A DNA stretch of 64,000 nt from Herbidospora daliensis. Its GTDB lineage: Bacteria > Actinomycetota > Actinomycetes > Streptosporangiales > Streptosporangiaceae. Below are positions 1 through 9,883 of this stretch, piece after piece. The DNA is taken from the NCBI RefSeq assembly GCF_001570585.1, contig NZ_BBXF01000004.1:554746-618745 (forward strand). Direction: 5' to 3'. The position numbers and the translations under genes are program-made. Each line of letters opens with the position of its first letter. Within the stretch, counting starts at the first letter, position 1. The notes beneath the pieces are model-generated. The model saw nothing but the letters and a program-made list of their open reading frames with translations, made no database searches and was not told the origin of the DNA.

Positions 1-2
1 TC

Positions 3-572
3 GACCACATCTACGTGCGCGAGACCTCCGACTACCGGGGCCACCCGTCTCACCACATCGTCACCGACCTGATCGGCTTCGCCCGTTCGCCGAAAGACTA
101 CGTGACCGCGGTCCGGCCGTTCCGCGCCTTCCAGCGGGCCCTGTTCACCGAGAGCGTGCAGCTGGTGTCGGCGGCGCTCGGCGTCGAGCTCGACGAGATC
201 GAGGAGATGGACGAGTTCGAGCTGGCCGCCGACGACTTCGAGATCGCCTCGGGCCTGGTCCGCCAGGGCACCGTGGCCGCCTCGCGCTGGGTCTTCTCCG
301 GCCTCGTGCGGGGGCGGCCGTTCATGACCGTCGAGTGCGTCTACAAGGCCGACGCCGACAGGGTGCCGCGCTGGGCCGATCCGGGCTTCTCGATCCACAT
401 CGAGGGGAAGCCGACGATCGTGGTGAACCTCAACGAGGTCAACCACGGGCTCGCGGGGGCCGCCGCCCACGCGGTCAACACCATCAGCGCGGTGGTGCGG
501 GCCGAGCCCGGCATCCGCACCATCCTCGACCTGCCGATGGTGACGGGCCGGGGCACGGCCCGGCTGGCCTAG
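3..572 (+). CDS. DapB-like NAD(P)H-dependent oxidoreductase, C-terminal part
   Basis: The reading frame is open from the first bases, so this is the 3' end of a gene that starts outside the window; a GTG at 15 lies inside the frame and is not taken as the start. The visible 190 residues resemble the C-terminal half of dihydrodipicolinate-reductase-like / 2,4-diaminopentanoate dehydrogenase-like proteins. Typical features are the segment GHPSHHIV and the closing pattern HAVNTISAVVRAEPGIRT, LDLPMVTGRG. The nucleotide-binding Rossmann half is not visible, so substrate and cofactor cannot be judged. The stop overlaps the stop of the convergent FMN reductase gene by 4 bases. Family assignment rests on recalled similarity; function is inferred only at family level. 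Confidence 0.7.
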   Translation, partial: DHIYVRETSDYRGHPSHHIVTDLIGFARSPKDYVTAVRPFRAFQRALFTESVQLVSAALGVELDEIEEMDEFELAADDFEIASGLVRQGTVAASRWVFSGLVRGRPFMTVECVYKADADRVPRWADPGFSIHIEGKPTIVVNLNEVNHGLAGAAAHAVNTISAVVRAEPGIRTILDLPMVTGRGTARLA

Positions 573-1060
573 ATCCCGGCCGGAAGCTGGCCCTGCACCT
601 GCGCGGCCCACGGCTTGAGCACCGAGTCCAGGTCGGCGAGCCGGCTCTCCAGCACCGCCAGCCCCGGCGTGGGCACGATCGCGCCCAGCTCCACCAGCAG
701 CGGCCGCAGGTGCACCTCCACCGCCAGGGCGTGCTGGGCGCCGCCCATCACCAGGATCGGCAGCGCGTGCCGGCCGGCCAGCGCCTGGGGCGGCAGGCGG
801 TCGAGGAACGCCTTGAGGAGCCCGGTGTAGGTCCCCTTGTACGTCGGGCTCGCCACCACCAGCACGCCGGCGTCCTTGACGAGGTCGAGCGCGACCTCGA
901 CGGCGGCGACCGGTTGGGGCGCGAACAGGTGGGGGGCCAGCCCGGCGAGGTCGACGACGTCGCCGGCCGAGCCGAGGGCCGCCTCGGCGGCCCGCACGGC
1001 CACGTCCGCCGTGCGCGATCCGCTTCGAGGGTTGCCGACCAGGGTCACGATGCTGCCCAT
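569..1060 (-). CDS. NADPH-dependent FMN reductase family protein
   Basis: A 163-residue flavodoxin-fold protein. Near the N-terminus GNPRSGSRT is the loop expected to hold the FMN phosphate, and ASPTYKGTYTGLLKAFLDRL is the second flavin-contact segment of the SsuE/NAD(P)H:FMN reductase family. Such enzymes pass electrons from NAD(P)H to FMN, often to feed a monooxygenase, but no monooxygenase is visible nearby. The ATG at 1060 shares its A with the TGA of a 26-codon ORF just upstream, so translation is probably coupled. It appears to be the last gene of an operon that begins with the MBL-fold hydrolase gene at 2196. Confidence 0.8.
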   Translation of the reverse strand: MGSIVTLVGNPRSGSRTADVAVRAAEAALGSAGDVVDLAGLAPHLFAPQPVAAVEVALDLVKDAGVLVVASPTYKGTYTGLLKAFLDRLPPQALAGRHALPILVMGGAQHALAVEVHLRPLLVELGAIVPTPGLAVLESRLADLDSVLKPWAAQVQGQLPAGI

Positions 1061-1140
1061 CAGACGTCCTCCTCGTACTCTTCGGCCTCGTCGTCGGGGA
1101 GGTCGTACCAGAAGACGTCGCCGGGATACTCCAGGCTCAT
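1060..1140 (-). CDS. Possible small acidic protein (26 aa) in the FMN reductase operon
   Basis: An ATG at 1140 opens 26 codons beginning MSLEYPGDVFWYDLP, followed by a run of Asp and Glu. The stop TGA overlaps the ATG of the FMN reductase gene in the form TGATG. It lies 24 bases after the stop of the MBL-fold gene. The tight packing and coupled junction argue that it is translated; no clear Shine-Dalgarno sequence is visible. It matches no family I recognise. It could be a coupling leader rather than a functional protein. Confidence 0.4.
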   Translation of the reverse strand: MSLEYPGDVFWYDLPDDEAEEYEEDV

Positions 1141-1164
1141 GGCGACGAATGTAGCACTTATTCC

Positions 1165-2196
1165 CTATCTGTAATATAGGTAATTCTCTTCGCGCAACCG
1201 GCCTTCCCCCTTGAGGTGGATCAGGTGGGCGAGCGTCTCGTTGTTGGCCGCCCGGAGCTGGAAGCCCCCGATCGACTCCCACGGCCGCGACCAGGTCAGC
1301 CGGGTCGCGATCTGCCAGCACGTGAGGCCCGGCTCGGCGGCCACGACCCGCTCGATCTCGGCCAGCCGCTCGTGGTGGTGGGAGATCACGTACTCGACGC
1401 GGCCGAGCAGGTCGGGGAAACGGTACTCGTGGGCGGGCAGCACCTCCTCGACGTCGAGGCGGCCGACCGCGCGCAGGGCGTCGAGGTAGTCGGCGAGCGG
1501 GTTCGGGGCCGACTGCGGGTGGAAGGCCACCATCGGGGTGATCTTGGCGAGCACGTGGTCGCCGGAGAACAGCAGCCCGTCGCCGGCGAAGCACAGGTGG
1601 CCGGGCGAGTGGCCGGGCGTCCAGATCGCGGTCAGGTCCCAGCCGGGCAGGTCGAGCTTGGTCCCGTGCTCGATGAGCCGGTCGGGGGCGCCGGCCGAGA
1701 CCAGCTTCCTGATCGCCATGGACGAGCCCGCCAGCTCGCGGGCGGTCTCCTCCGGCACGCCGCTGCGGAGCAGCAGCGCGAGCTCCCGCCGTGACAGGTC
1801 TTCGGGATCGTCGTAGCGGCCGCGCAGCAGCCGGGCGTCGGCGGGGTGCAGGCCGATCCAGGCGCCGGAGTCCTCCCTGACCCGGCCGGCCAGGCCGTAG
1901 TGGTCGGGGTGCATGTGGGTGACCACGACCGCCCGCACGTCGGCGATCTCGTAGCCCGCCGTCTTCAGTCCCGCCGTCAGGGCCGTGTACGCCTCCTCGG
2001 TGTCCCACCCCGCGTCGATCAGCGCCACGCCGCCGGGGAGTTCGAGGGCGTAGACGAGCACGTAGCGCAGCGGCGTGTTGGGCAGCGGGACGGGGATCGA
2101 CCAGAGGCCGGGGCGCACGCGCTCGACCTCGGGGAGGCGGCCGGCCAGCCAGGCGGCGTGCTGGGCGGGGGCGGCCGGTTCGGTGGGTCTTCTCAC
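1165..2196 (-). CDS. MBL-fold metallo-hydrolase
   Basis: A 343-residue metallo-beta-lactamase-fold hydrolase. The zinc motif THMHPDHYG (HxHxDH) is present about a third of the way in. Further metal ligands are expected at the His of TPGHSPGH, the Asp of FSGDH and the His of LPAHEYRF. The C-terminal part carries a helical extension typical of the lactonase/glyoxalase-like subgroup, ending ENYLYYR. I chose the GTG at 2196 because the frame continues upstream without family-like sequence. It heads an operon with the 26-aa ORF and the FMN reductase. Substrate unknown. Confidence 0.8.
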   Translation of the reverse strand: MRRPTEPAAPAQHAAWLAGRLPEVERVRPGLWSIPVPLPNTPLRYVLVYALELPGGVALIDAGWDTEEAYTALTAGLKTAGYEIADVRAVVVTHMHPDHYGLAGRVREDSGAWIGLHPADARLLRGRYDDPEDLSRRELALLLRSGVPEETARELAGSSMAIRKLVSAGAPDRLIEHGTKLDLPGWDLTAIWTPGHSPGHLCFAGDGLLFSGDHVLAKITPMVAFHPQSAPNPLADYLDALRAVGRLDVEEVLPAHEYRFPDLLGRVEYVISHHHERLAEIERVVAAEPGLTCWQIATRLTWSRPWESIGGFQLRAANNETLAHLIHLKGEGRLREENYLYYR

Positions 2197-2301
2197 GGGG
2201 TCGATTGTGTCCGACGTACCGAACAAGATTCTAGTGGCTGAAAATTTCATCGGACAATCCGGACGCGCGGCAGGTCGTTCACCCGTGCCGACCTGCGATT
2301 C

Positions 2302-2307
2302 TTGACC
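2302..2307 (+). promoter_or_regulatory. Possible -35 element of the GH9 cellulase gene
   Basis: TTGACC lies 47 bases upstream of the cellulase operator. The expected -10 region about 17 bases downstream (GAAACA) is weak, so this is tentative. The 185-base region between the divergent MBL and cellulase genes must hold both promoters. Confidence 0.3.
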
Positions 2308-2348
2308 CTTGGCGAAACCCGTTGGAAACATCAGGTCCACCTGAGCCA

Positions 2349-2362
2349 TGGGAGCGCTCCCA
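2349..2362 (+). promoter_or_regulatory. CebR-type operator
   Basis: TGGGAGCGCTCCCA is a perfect 14-base palindrome and equals the operator known for CebR/CelR, the LacI-family repressors that release cellulose genes when cello-oligosaccharides are present. It sits between the putative promoter and the start codon of the GH9 cellulase, as expected for repression. An ATG at 2348 overlaps it, which is one reason for preferring the TTG at 2381 as the start. No cebR gene lies in the window. Confidence 0.85.
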
Positions 2363-2380
2363 TACCTGACGAGGTGCATT

Positions 2381-4918
2381 TTGACGCGACCCTCCCGCCT
2401 CACCGCCGTGTTCGCCGCGGCGGCCCTGTTCCTGTTACCGGTCACCACCGCGTACGCCGACGAGGGTCCCGAGCAGATCCCGAACGGGACGTTCGAGACC
2501 TCCACCGCGCCCTGGTGGAACACCGGCAACGTCACCGTCGAGATCGAGGACGGCCGCCTGTGCGCCGACATCCCCGGCTCGACCACCAACCCGTGGGACG
2601 CGATCATCGGCCTCGACGGCATCCCGCTGGTCGCCGGTGAGACCTACGCCTACCGCTTCTTCGCCTCGGCCACGCCCTCGCGCGTGGGCCGCGCGCTGAT
2701 CCAGCTCCCGGTCGACCCGTGGACGACGTTCTTCGCGGCCAACCCCGAGATGAGCGTGTCGGGCAACGACTACGAGTTCACCTTCACCCCGGCCACCAGC
2801 CTGCCGAACGCGCAGGTCGCCTTCCAGCTCGGCGGCAGCGCGACCCCGTGGCGCTTCTGCCTCGACGACGTGTCGCTGCGCGGCGGCGCCGAGCCCGAGG
2901 TCTACGAGCCCGACACCGGCCCCCGGGTCCGCGTCAACCAGGTGGCCTACCTGCCCCAGGGCCCCAAGAACGCCACCGTCGTGACCGACGCGACCGAGGC
3001 CGTCGCCTGGCAGCTCAAGAACGCGGGCGGCACGGTCGTCGCGAACGGCTCGACCAGCCCGCGCGGCGTCGACTCCAGCTCGGGCCAGAACGTCCACAGC
3101 GTCGACTTCGGGTCGTACACGACCGCCGGCGAGGGCTACACGCTGACCGCCGACGGCGAGACCAGCCGGCCGTTCGACATCTCGCCGAGCGCCTACGCCC
3201 AGCTCAAGCTGGACGCGCTGAAGTTCTACTACACCCAGCGCAGCGGCATCGCGATCGACGACGCGCTGCGCCCCGGCTACGGTCGCCCGGCCGGGCACGT
3301 CGGCGTGGCGCCCAACCAGGGTGACACCAGCGTCCCGTGCCAGCCCGGCGTGTGCGACTACTCCCTCGACGTCTCCGGCGGCTGGTACGACGCCGGCGAC
3401 CACGGCAAGTACGTCGTCAACGGCGGCATCTCCGCCTGGCAGCTGATGAGCGAGTTCGAGCGCACCAAGAACGCCGCCACCGCCAAGACCATCGGCTCGC
3501 TGGCGATCCCGGAGAGCGGCGACGCCGTCCCCGACATCCTCGACGAGGCCCGCTGGGAGCAGGACTTCCTGCTCAAGATGCAGCGCCCCGACGGCATGGC
3601 CCACCACAAGATCCACGACGCGGCGTGGACCGGCCTGCCGCTGATGCCGCACCTCGACCCGCAGCCCCGTGAGCTGCACCCGGTCTCCACGGCCGCCACG
3701 CTGAACCTCGCGGCCACCGCCGCCCAGGCCGCCCGCCTGTTCGCGCCCTACGACGCGGCGTTCGCGGCCAAGAACCTGGCCGCCGCCCGCAAGGCCTGGA
3801 CGGCCGCCAAGGCCAACCCGGCGATCTACGCCTCCGCCAACGACGGCGTGGGCGGCGGCGCCTACAACGACGACAACGTGACCGACGAGTTCTACTGGGC
3901 CGCGGCCGAGCTCTACATCACCACCGGCGAGGCGGCCTTCCGCGACGCCGTGCTGAACTCGCCGCTGCACACCTCGGACGTGTGGCGCGAGCGCGGCTTC
4001 GACTGGGCCTCGACCGCCCAGCTCGGCCGCCTCGACCTGGCCACGGTGCCCAACAACCTGCCCGGCCGCGCGGAGGTCCGCGCGTCGGTCCTGGAAGGCG
4101 CCGACAAGTACCTCGCCACGCTGGACGCCCACCCGTACGGCCTGCCGTACAACCCGCCCGACTTCGACTGGGGTTCCAACAACCTCGTGCTGAACAACAT
4201 GGTCGTGATGGCGGCGGCGTACGACATCTCCGGCCAGAAGAAGTACCTGGACGGCGTGCTGGAGGGCATCGACTACATCCTCGGCCGCAACGCCCTGAAC
4301 ATCTCGTACGTGACGGGCTACGGCGAGGTCAACTCGGAGAACCAGCACTCCCGCTGGTACGCCAACCAGCTCAACCCCGACCTGCCCAACCCGCCCAAGG
4401 GCACCCTGTCGGGCGGCCCGAACTCGGCCATCCAGGACCCGATCGCGCAGACCAACCTGCAGGGCTGCAAGCCCCAGTTCTGCTACATCGACCACATCGA
4501 GTCGTGGTCGACCAACGAGCTGACGATCAACTGGAACGCCCCGCTGTCGTGGATCTCGGCCTTCATCGCCGACCAGGGCGACGGCTCGGTCACCGCTCCC
4601 GGCTCGTGTGACGTGACCTACCAGATCCACGGGACCTGGGCGACCGGGTTCACCACCCAGGTCACGATCAAGAACACCGGGACGACGGCCATCGACGGCT
4701 GGAACCTCAAGTGGTCGTTCCTGGGCGGCCAGAAGCTCGACCACGGCTGGAACGGCGACTTCACGCAGTCGGGCGCGACCATGACCGCGAAGAACCTGTC
4801 CCACAACAAGAAGATCCACCCCGGCTCGTCGATCACCCTCGGCTTCAACGGCGTCGGCGCCCCGGGCGCCAACCCGGTGCCGGACCTGTTCCTCCTGAAC
4901 GGCAAGGCCTGCGCCTAG
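2381..4918 (+). CDS. Secreted GH9 endoglucanase with CBM4-like and CBM2 domains
   Basis: An 845-residue secreted cellulase. Order: signal peptide (about 1-26, ending TTAYA), a CBM4/9-like sugar-binding domain (about 30-165), an Ig-like domain preceding the catalytic core (about 178-265), the GH9 alpha-barrel (about 275-735) and a C-terminal CBM2 (about 745-845, starting at SCDVTY). GH9 marks are [11 protein letters not shown] near residue 335, whose Asp residues act as base, and the acid Glu in [13 protein letters not shown] near 712. It should cut internal beta-1,4 bonds of cellulose outside the cell. TTG at 2381 is chosen because GAGG lies 6 bases before it and the CebR operator would otherwise fall within the coding sequence; an ATG at 2348 is in frame. 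Confidence 0.93.
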   Translation: MTRPSRLTAVFAAAALFLLPVTTAYADEGPEQIPNGTFETSTAPWWNTGNVTVEIEDGRLCADIPGSTTNPWDAIIGLDGIPLVAGETYAYRFFASATPSRVGRALIQLPVDPWTTFFAANPEMSVSGNDYEFTFTPATSLPNAQVAFQLGGSATPWRFCLDDVSLRGGAEPEVYEPDTGPRVRVNQVAYLPQGPKNATVVTDATEAVAWQLKNAGGTVVANGSTSPRGVDSSSGQNVHSVDFGSYTTAGEGYTLTADGETSRPFDISPSAYAQLKLDALKFYYTQRSGIAIDDALRPGYGRPAGHVGVAPNQGDTSVPCQPGVCDYSLDVSGGWYDAGDHGKYVVNGGISAWQLMSEFERTKNAATAKTIGSLAIPESGDAVPDILDEARWEQDFLLKMQRPDGMAHHKIHDAAWTGLPLMPHLDPQPRELHPVSTAATLNLAATAAQAARLFAPYDAAFAAKNLAAARKAWTAAKANPAIYASANDGVGGGAYNDDNVTDEFYWAAAELYITTGEAAFRDAVLNSPLHTSDVWRERGFDWASTAQLGRLDLATVPNNLPGRAEVRASVLEGADKYLATLDAHPYGLPYNPPDFDWGSNNLVLNNMVVMAAAYDISGQKKYLDGVLEGIDYILGRNALNISYVTGYGEVNSENQHSRWYANQLNPDLPNPPKGTLSGGPNSAIQDPIAQTNLQGCKPQFCYIDHIESWSTNELTINWNAPLSWISAFIADQGDGSVTAPGSCDVTYQIHGTWATGFTTQVTIKNTGTTAIDGWNLKWSFLGGQKLDHGWNGDFTQSGATMTAKNLSHNKKIHPGSSITLGFNGVGAPGANPVPDLFLLNGKACA

Positions 4919-4926
4919 CCGATGAG

Positions 4927-4964
4927 GGGCCCGTGGCTCTTCCGGGGGAGCCGCGGGCCCTGTC
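4927..4964 (+). terminator. Terminator after GH9 gene
   Basis: A GC-rich inverted repeat (GGGCCCGTGGCTC against GAGCCGCGGGCCC) separated by a short loop, followed by TGTCTTT. It begins 8 bases after the cellulase stop. Confidence 0.7.
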
Positions 4965-4983
4965 TTTCAGGCAGGTGCAAAAC

Positions 4984-5020
4984 GCGAGACACGCCCGGCC
5001 TCCGGCCGTTCGTGTCTCGC
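4984..5020. repeat. Long inverted repeat upstream of the B3/4-domain gene
   Basis: GCGAGACACG at 4984-4993 is matched exactly by CGTGTCTCGC at 5011-5020, and the intervening bases contain a second small GGCC hairpin. It lies 15 bases before a start codon and could be a second terminator or an operator. Confidence 0.5.
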
Positions 5021-5035
5021 TCTACTCTTTGTCCC

Positions 5036-5677
5036 GTGCTGAACGACATCCACGTCGACGAGGCGGTCCGCGCGCTGCGGCCCGACTTCGCCGTGCTCCT
5101 GGTCGAGGCCGTCGGCTTCGTCAACGGCCCCTCCGACGACCGGTCCCGCACGTGGCTGGCCGAGGCGTCGGCCCAGGCCGCGCCGCTCGACCACGAGAAG
5201 ATCGAGGCGTGGCGCGAGGCCTACCGCGCCTTCGGCGCCAAGCCCCAGCGCACCCGCCCGTCGGTCGACGCCCTGATCCGCCGCATGCCGCTGCCCGAGA
5301 TCAACCTGGTCGTCGACGCCTACAACTCCATCTCGGTACGCCACACGCTGCCCATCGGCGGCGAGGACCTGCGCCGCTACGAGGGCCCCGCGCGGCTGGT
5401 CCGGGCGACGGGCGACGAGAAGGCCGACGAGGTGCTGGGCGAGCCCGCCCCGGGTGAGGTCGTGTGGCGCGACGACGCCGGGGTGACGTGCCGCCGCTGG
5501 AACTGGCGGCAGGGCGTGCGCACCCGGATCACCGAAGACACGGTCGACGCCATCTTCATCCTCGAACGCCTGGCCCCGATGACCATGGAGGAACTGGTCA
5601 CGGCCGGTGCCGAACTGGTCACGTTGCTCCAGGTGATCAGCCCCGAGGTCCGAACTTCAACCCGCACAATCGGCTAG
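5036..5677 (+). CDS. B3/4 domain-containing protein
   Basis: A 213-residue protein resembling the free-standing B3/4 domains related to the tRNA-binding domain of phenylalanyl-tRNA synthetase beta subunits. Supporting segments are LVVDAYNSISVRHTLPIGGED and the downstream GEVVWRDDAGVTCRRWNWRQ pattern with a conserved Arg/Trp core. Stand-alone members have been proposed to act in editing or modification of amino acid or tRNA substrates, but function is not established. The GTG at 5036 is preceded closely by TACTCT, suggesting a leaderless transcript. A hairpin lies immediately upstream. Confidence 0.7.
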   Translation: MLNDIHVDEAVRALRPDFAVLLVEAVGFVNGPSDDRSRTWLAEASAQAAPLDHEKIEAWREAYRAFGAKPQRTRPSVDALIRRMPLPEINLVVDAYNSISVRHTLPIGGEDLRRYEGPARLVRATGDEKADEVLGEPAPGEVVWRDDAGVTCRRWNWRQGVRTRITEDTVDAIFILERLAPMTMEELVTAGAELVTLLQVISPEVRTSTRTIG

Positions 5678-5896
5678 AATTACGACCAATATGACGAAAA
5701 GGGGACCTCGTCCTGACCAGCCGGTGAGGGTGCCTCTACCATCCTGGGGGGCTACCCGTGCGTGACCAGTTCGGACAGTCCTGGGAGCATAAGCGGGAGC
5801 CACGCGCCGGACGGCTCTCGTCACCTGGCTGGACGAGTAGCCTTGGACAGGTTCCTTTACATCAACGCCGATCTGCGGAAGAGGGCGATTTCCGCC

Positions 5897-8800
5897 GTGT
5901 CGTCTGAGTCGTCGCGGACAAACCCGCTGGCAAGCTTCGGACAGAACGAATGGCTTGTCGACGAGCTGTACCAAAAGTACCTTCAGGATCCCGAGTCGGT
6001 AGACAAGGCCTGGTGGCACTTCTTCGCTGATTACAACGGGCAGGGCAAGGTCGCCCCGCCGGGCGACGCGACGCAGGCCGCCGCTCCCGCACCCGCAGCA
6101 CCGGCCGCGCCTCCGCAGCCGCCGAAGGCCCCCGCGCCTGAGAAGAAGGCCCCCGCAGCCGCAGCCAAGCCCGCCGCGAAGGCCGAGGCGCCCAAGGCGC
6201 CCGCCGGAGCGGTCGAGGAGAAGCTGCGCGGCGCGGCCGCCCGCACCGCCCTCAACATGGAGGCGTCGCTGGCGATCCCGACCGCGACGAGCGTGCGGGC
6301 CGTTCCGGCCAAGCTGCTCATCGACAACCGGATCGTGATCAACAACCACCTGTCGCGCGGGCGCGGTGGCAAGATCTCCTTCACCCATCTCATCGGCTAC
6401 GCCATCGTGCGCGCCCTTGAGGCCATGCCGGAGATGAACCACGCCTACGGCGAGATCGACGGCAAGCCGGCGATCATCAAGCCGGAGCACGTCGGGCTGG
6501 GCCTGGCGATCGACGTCCAGAAGAGCGACGGAACGCGCCAATTGCTGGTGCCGTCGATCAAGGCCGCCGAGACGCTCGACTTCCAGCACTTCTGGATGGC
6601 CTACGAAGACATCGTCCGCAAGGCCCGCTCGGGCAAGCTCGGCGTCGACGACTTCCAGGGCACCTCGATCTCGCTGACCAACCCCGGCACCATCGGCACG
6701 GTCCACTCGGTGCCGCGCCTGATGCCCGGCCAGGGCACCATCATCGGCGTCGGCGCGATGGAATACCCGGCCGAATACCAGGGCGCCTCCGGCGAGACGC
6801 TGTCGCGGCTGGCCATCAGCAAGGTGATGACGCTCACCAGCACCTACGACCACCGCATCATCCAGGGTGCGCAGTCGGGTGACTTCCTGCGGCGCATCCA
6901 CCAGCTGCTGCTGGGCGCAGACAACTTCTACGACGACATCTTCGAGTCGCTGCGGATCCCCTACGAGCCGGTCCGCTGGACCGCCGACGTGTCGGCCTCC
7001 CACGACGACGACGTCGCCAAGTCGGCCCGCGTCATCGAGCTGATCCACGCCTACCGCGTGCGCGGCCACCTGATGGCCGACACCGACCCGCTCGAATACC
7101 GCCAGCGCAAGCACCCCGACCTCGACATCACCAAGCACGGCCTCACCCTGTGGGACCTGGAGCGCGAGTTCCCGACCGGTGGTTTCGGCGGCCGGGCGCT
7201 GATGACGCTGCGCGAGGTCCTCGGCGTGCTGCGCGACTCCTACTGCCGCACCGTCGGCATCGAGTACATGCACATCCAGAACCCCGAGGAGCGGGCCTGG
7301 ATCCAGGCGCGGGTCGAGAAGCCCCACGCCAAGCCCGACCGCGACGAGCAGCTCCACGTGCTGGCGCGGCTCAACACCGCCGAGGCGTTCGAGACCTTCC
7401 TGCAGACCAAGTTCGTCGGCCAGAAGCGGTTCTCGCTCGAAGGCGGCGAGTCGCTGATCCCGCTGCTCGACTCGGTGATCGCCGCGGCGGCCGACGAGAC
7501 CCTCGACGAGGTCGTCATCGGCATGGCCCACCGCGGCCGTCTCAACGTGCTGGCCAACATCGTCGGCAAGTCCTACGCCCAGGTGTTCGGCGAGTTCGAG
7601 GGCAACCTCGACCCGCGCAGCGCCCACGGCTCGGGCGACGTGAAGTACCACCTGGGCGCCAACGGCGACTTCGTGGCCCCGTCGGGCAAGCGCATCAAGG
7701 CGTCGGTCGTCGCCAACCCGTCCCACCTCGAGGCGGTCGACCCCGTCCTCGAAGGCGTCGTCCGCGCCAAGCAGGACCTGCTGGAGATGGGCCCCGAGGG
7801 CTTCACCGTCCTGCCGGTGCTGATCCACGGCGACGCGGCCTTCGCGGGCCAGGGCGTGGTGGCCGAGACGCTGCACCTGTCGCAGCTGCGCGGCTACCGC
7901 ACCGGCGGCACCGTCCACATCGTGGTCAACAACCAGGTCGGCTTCACCACCAGCCCGGAGGCCTCGCGTTCGTCGGTGTACGCCACCGACGTCGCGCGCA
8001 TGATCCAGGCGCCGATCTTCCACGTGAACGGCGACGACCCCGAGGCGGTCGTGCGCGTGGGCCGGCTGGCCTACGAATACCGCCAGGCGTTCCGCAAGGA
8101 CGTCGTTATCGACATGATCTGCTACCGGCGCCGCGGCCACAACGAGGCCGACAACCCGAGCTTCACCCAGCCGCTCATGTACGACCTCATCGACGCCAAG
8201 CGGTCCACCCGCAAGCTCTACACCGAGGCCCTGATCGGCCGCGGCGACATCACGGTCGAAGAGGCCGAGCAGGCGCTGCGCGACTACCAGGAGCAGCTCG
8301 AGCGGGCCTTCACCGAGACCCGCGAAGCCGCCAAGAAGCCGCTCGAAGAGGGCGCGGTCGTCAAGCCGCCCACCGACGAGCTCATCGTGTGGAGCCACGA
8401 CGACACCAAGACGGCCATCTCGGAAGAGACCGTCAAGCGGGTCATCGACACGCAGCTCACGATGCCCGAGGGCTTCACCGTCCACCCGAGGCTCAACCCG
8501 GTGCTCCAGCGGCGCGGCGCGATGGTCGAGGAGGACGCGATCGACTGGGCGACCGGCGAGGCGCTGGCGTTCGGTTCGCTGCTGCTCGACGGCCACCCGG
8601 TCCGCCTCGCGGGCCAGGACTCGCGGCGCGGCACCTTCGGCCAGCGTCACGCGGTGCTGGTCGACCGGGTCACCGGCGAAGACCACACCCCGCTGAAGAC
8701 CTTCAACGAGGGCGTCACGAAGTTCTACGTCTACGACTCGCTGCTGAGCGAGTTCGCGGCCCTGGGCTTCGAGTACGGCTACAGCGTGGTCCGGCCCGAG

Positions 8801-9568
8801 GCGCTGGTCATGTGGGAGGCGCAGTTCGGCGACTTCGTCAACGGCGCCCAGTCGATCATCGACGAGTTCATCTCGTCCGGTGAGCAGAAGTGGGGTCAGC
8901 GCTCGTCGGTCGTGCTGCTGCTGCCGCACGGCTACGAGGGTCAGGGTCCCGACCACTCCTCGGCCCGCATCGAGCGGTTCCTGCAGATCTGCGCGCTCGA
9001 CAACATGACCGTGGCCCAGCCGACCACCCCGGCCAACTACTTCCACCTGCTGCGGTGGCAGTCGCTGTCCGACCGGCGCAAGCCGCTGGTGGTCTTCACG
9101 CCCAAGTCGCTGCTGCGCCACAAGGCGGCGGCGTCGGCGACGGCCGACTTCACCTCCGGCACCTTCCAGCCGATCATCGGTGACAGCACCGTCGACCCGG
9201 CGGGCGTCCGGAAGGTCGTCCTGTGCTCCGGCAAGATCTACTACGATCTGGCCGCCGCACGCGACAAGGGTGGTCACACCGACACGGCGGTCGTCCGGAT
9301 GGAGCGGCTCTTCCCGTTCCCCGAGCAGCCGCTGAAGGCCGAACTGGCCCGCTACGCCGACGACGTCGAGCTCGTGTGGGCGCAGGACGAACCCGTCAAC
9401 ATGGGTCCGTGGCCCTACCTGGCGCTCAAGATGACCGAGCGGCCCGAGGTCCTCAACGGCCGGCGGTTGCGGCGGGTCTCGCGGGCGGCGAACTCCTCGC
9501 CGGCCGCCGGTTCCCACAGCGCCCACGACAACGAACTGCACGCCATCGTCACCGAGATCTTCGGCTAG
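5897..9568 (+). CDS. kgd: Multifunctional 2-oxoglutarate metabolism enzyme (Kgd / SucA)
   Basis: A 1223-residue fusion typical of actinobacteria. An N-terminal segment ([16 protein letters not shown]) is followed by an Ala/Pro-rich linker, a succinyltransferase E2-like domain (about 115-350, with the His of [12 protein letters not shown]) and a thiamine-diphosphate E1 domain (about 360 onward). E1 marks are [17 protein letters not shown] and [10 protein letters not shown] with [10 protein letters not shown], which hold Mg-TPP. The enzyme feeds 2-oxoglutarate into succinyl-CoA formation or decarboxylation in the TCA cycle. GTG at 5897 matches the usual N-terminus and a purine-rich stretch (GAAGAGGG) lies upstream; an in-frame extension to 5762 is unlikely. 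Length agrees with M. tuberculosis Kgd (about 1230 residues). Confidence 0.95.
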   Translation: MSSESSRTNPLASFGQNEWLVDELYQKYLQDPESVDKAWWHFFADYNGQGKVAPPGDATQAAAPAPAAPAAPPQPPKAPAPEKKAPAAAAKPAAKAEAPKAPAGAVEEKLRGAAARTALNMEASLAIPTATSVRAVPAKLLIDNRIVINNHLSRGRGGKISFTHLIGYAIVRALEAMPEMNHAYGEIDGKPAIIKPEHVGLGLAIDVQKSDGTRQLLVPSIKAAETLDFQHFWMAYEDIVRKARSGKLGVDDFQGTSISLTNPGTIGTVHSVPRLMPGQGTIIGVGAMEYPAEYQGASGETLSRLAISKVMTLTSTYDHRIIQGAQSGDFLRRIHQLLLGADNFYDDIFESLRIPYEPVRWTADVSASHDDDVAKSARVIELIHAYRVRGHLMADTDPLEYRQRKHPDLDITKHGLTLWDLEREFPTGGFGGRALMTLREVLGVLRDSYCRTVGIEYMHIQNPEERAWIQARVEKPHAKPDRDEQLHVLARLNTAEAFETFLQTKFVGQKRFSLEGGESLIPLLDSVIAAAADETLDEVVIGMAHRGRLNVLANIVGKSYAQVFGEFEGNLDPRSAHGSGDVKYHLGANGDFVAPSGKRIKASVVANPSHLEAVDPVLEGVVRAKQDLLEMGPEGFTVLPVLIHGDAAFAGQGVVAETLHLSQLRGYRTGGTVHIVVNNQVGFTTSPEASRSSVYATDVARMIQAPIFHVNGDDPEAVVRVGRLAYEYRQAFRKDVVIDMICYRRRGHNEADNPSFTQPLMYDLIDAKRSTRKLYTEALIGRGDITVEEAEQALRDYQEQLERAFTETREAAKKPLEEGAVVKPPTDELIVWSHDDTKTAISEETVKRVIDTQLTMPEGFTVHPRLNPVLQRRGAMVEEDAIDWATGEALAFGSLLLDGHPVRLAGQDSRRGTFGQRHAVLVDRVTGEDHTPLKTFNEGVTKFYVYDSLLSEFAALGFEYGYSVVRPEALVMWEAQFGDFVNGAQSIIDEFISSGEQKWGQRSSVVLLLPHGYEGQGPDHSSARIERFLQICALDNMTVAQPTTPANYFHLLRWQSLSDRRKPLVVFTPKSLLRHKAAASATADFTSGTFQPIIGDSTVDPAGVRKVVLCSGKIYYDLAAARDKGGHTDTAVVRMERLFPFPEQPLKAELARYADDVELVWAQDEPVNMGPWPYLALKMTERPEVLNGRRLRRVSRAANSSPAAGSHSAHDNELHAIVTEIFG

Positions 9569-9583
9569 ACACGTCACACCAGC

Positions 9584-9620
9584 GGGAGGCCCTCCACTGC
9601 GGGGGGCCTCTCGCCGTTTC
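9584..9620 (+). terminator. Terminator after kgd
   Basis: Twelve-pair stem (GGGAGGCCCTCC against GGGGGGCCTCTC, allowing G-U pairs) with a 5-base loop, followed by GCCGTTT. It starts 15 bases after the kgd stop. Confidence 0.75.
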
Positions 9621-9634
9621 CGGGAGCGGACATC

Positions 9635-9811
9635 ATGTACTTCACCGACAGGGGCATCGAGGAACTGGTCGAACGGCGGGGCGAGGAGGAGGTGCAGATG
9701 GTCTGGCTGGCCGAGCGGCTGCGCGAGTTCGTCGACCTCAACCCCGAGTTCGAGACCCCGGTCGAGCGGCTGGCGACGTGGCTCGCGCGGCTCGACGACG
9801 ACGAGGACTAA
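9635..9811 (+). CDS. DUF6104 family small protein
   Basis: A 58-residue protein starting MYFTDRGIEELVERRGEE and ending in a run of Asp/Glu. I recognise it as the small DUF6104-type protein that commonly follows kgd in actinomycetes. It contains WLAERLREFVDLNPEFETPV, is predicted to be mostly helical and acidic, and has no signal peptide. A GGGAGCGGA stretch lies upstream of the ATG. The kgd terminator separates it from kgd, so it may use read-through or its own promoter. Molecular role unknown. Confidence 0.75.
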   Translation: MYFTDRGIEELVERRGEEEVQMVWLAERLREFVDLNPEFETPVERLATWLARLDDDED

Positions 9812-9822
9812 CGCGATACATC

Positions 9823-9872
9823 TTGACTTTCCGCGAACGCGACATATCGTGTTTTGTAAGCAGTTCGCGGAA
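9823..9872 (+). promoter_or_regulatory. Promoter with a 10-base inverted repeat, likely PadR operator
   Basis: TTGACT (9823-9828) and TATCGT (9845-9850) are 16 bases apart. TTCCGCGAAC (9829-9838) and its exact complement GTTCGCGGAA (9863-9872) flank the -10 element. The second arm doubles as the ribosome-binding region of the DUF4097 gene. Since the operon encodes a PadR regulator, autoregulation through this repeat is plausible. Confidence 0.55.
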
Positions 9873-9883
9873 GGGGCGGCGTC

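Noticed and set aside
2435..4819. 794-codon minus-strand open frame across the GH9 cellulase
   Set aside because: Shadow of the cellulase gene, without any recognisable domain.
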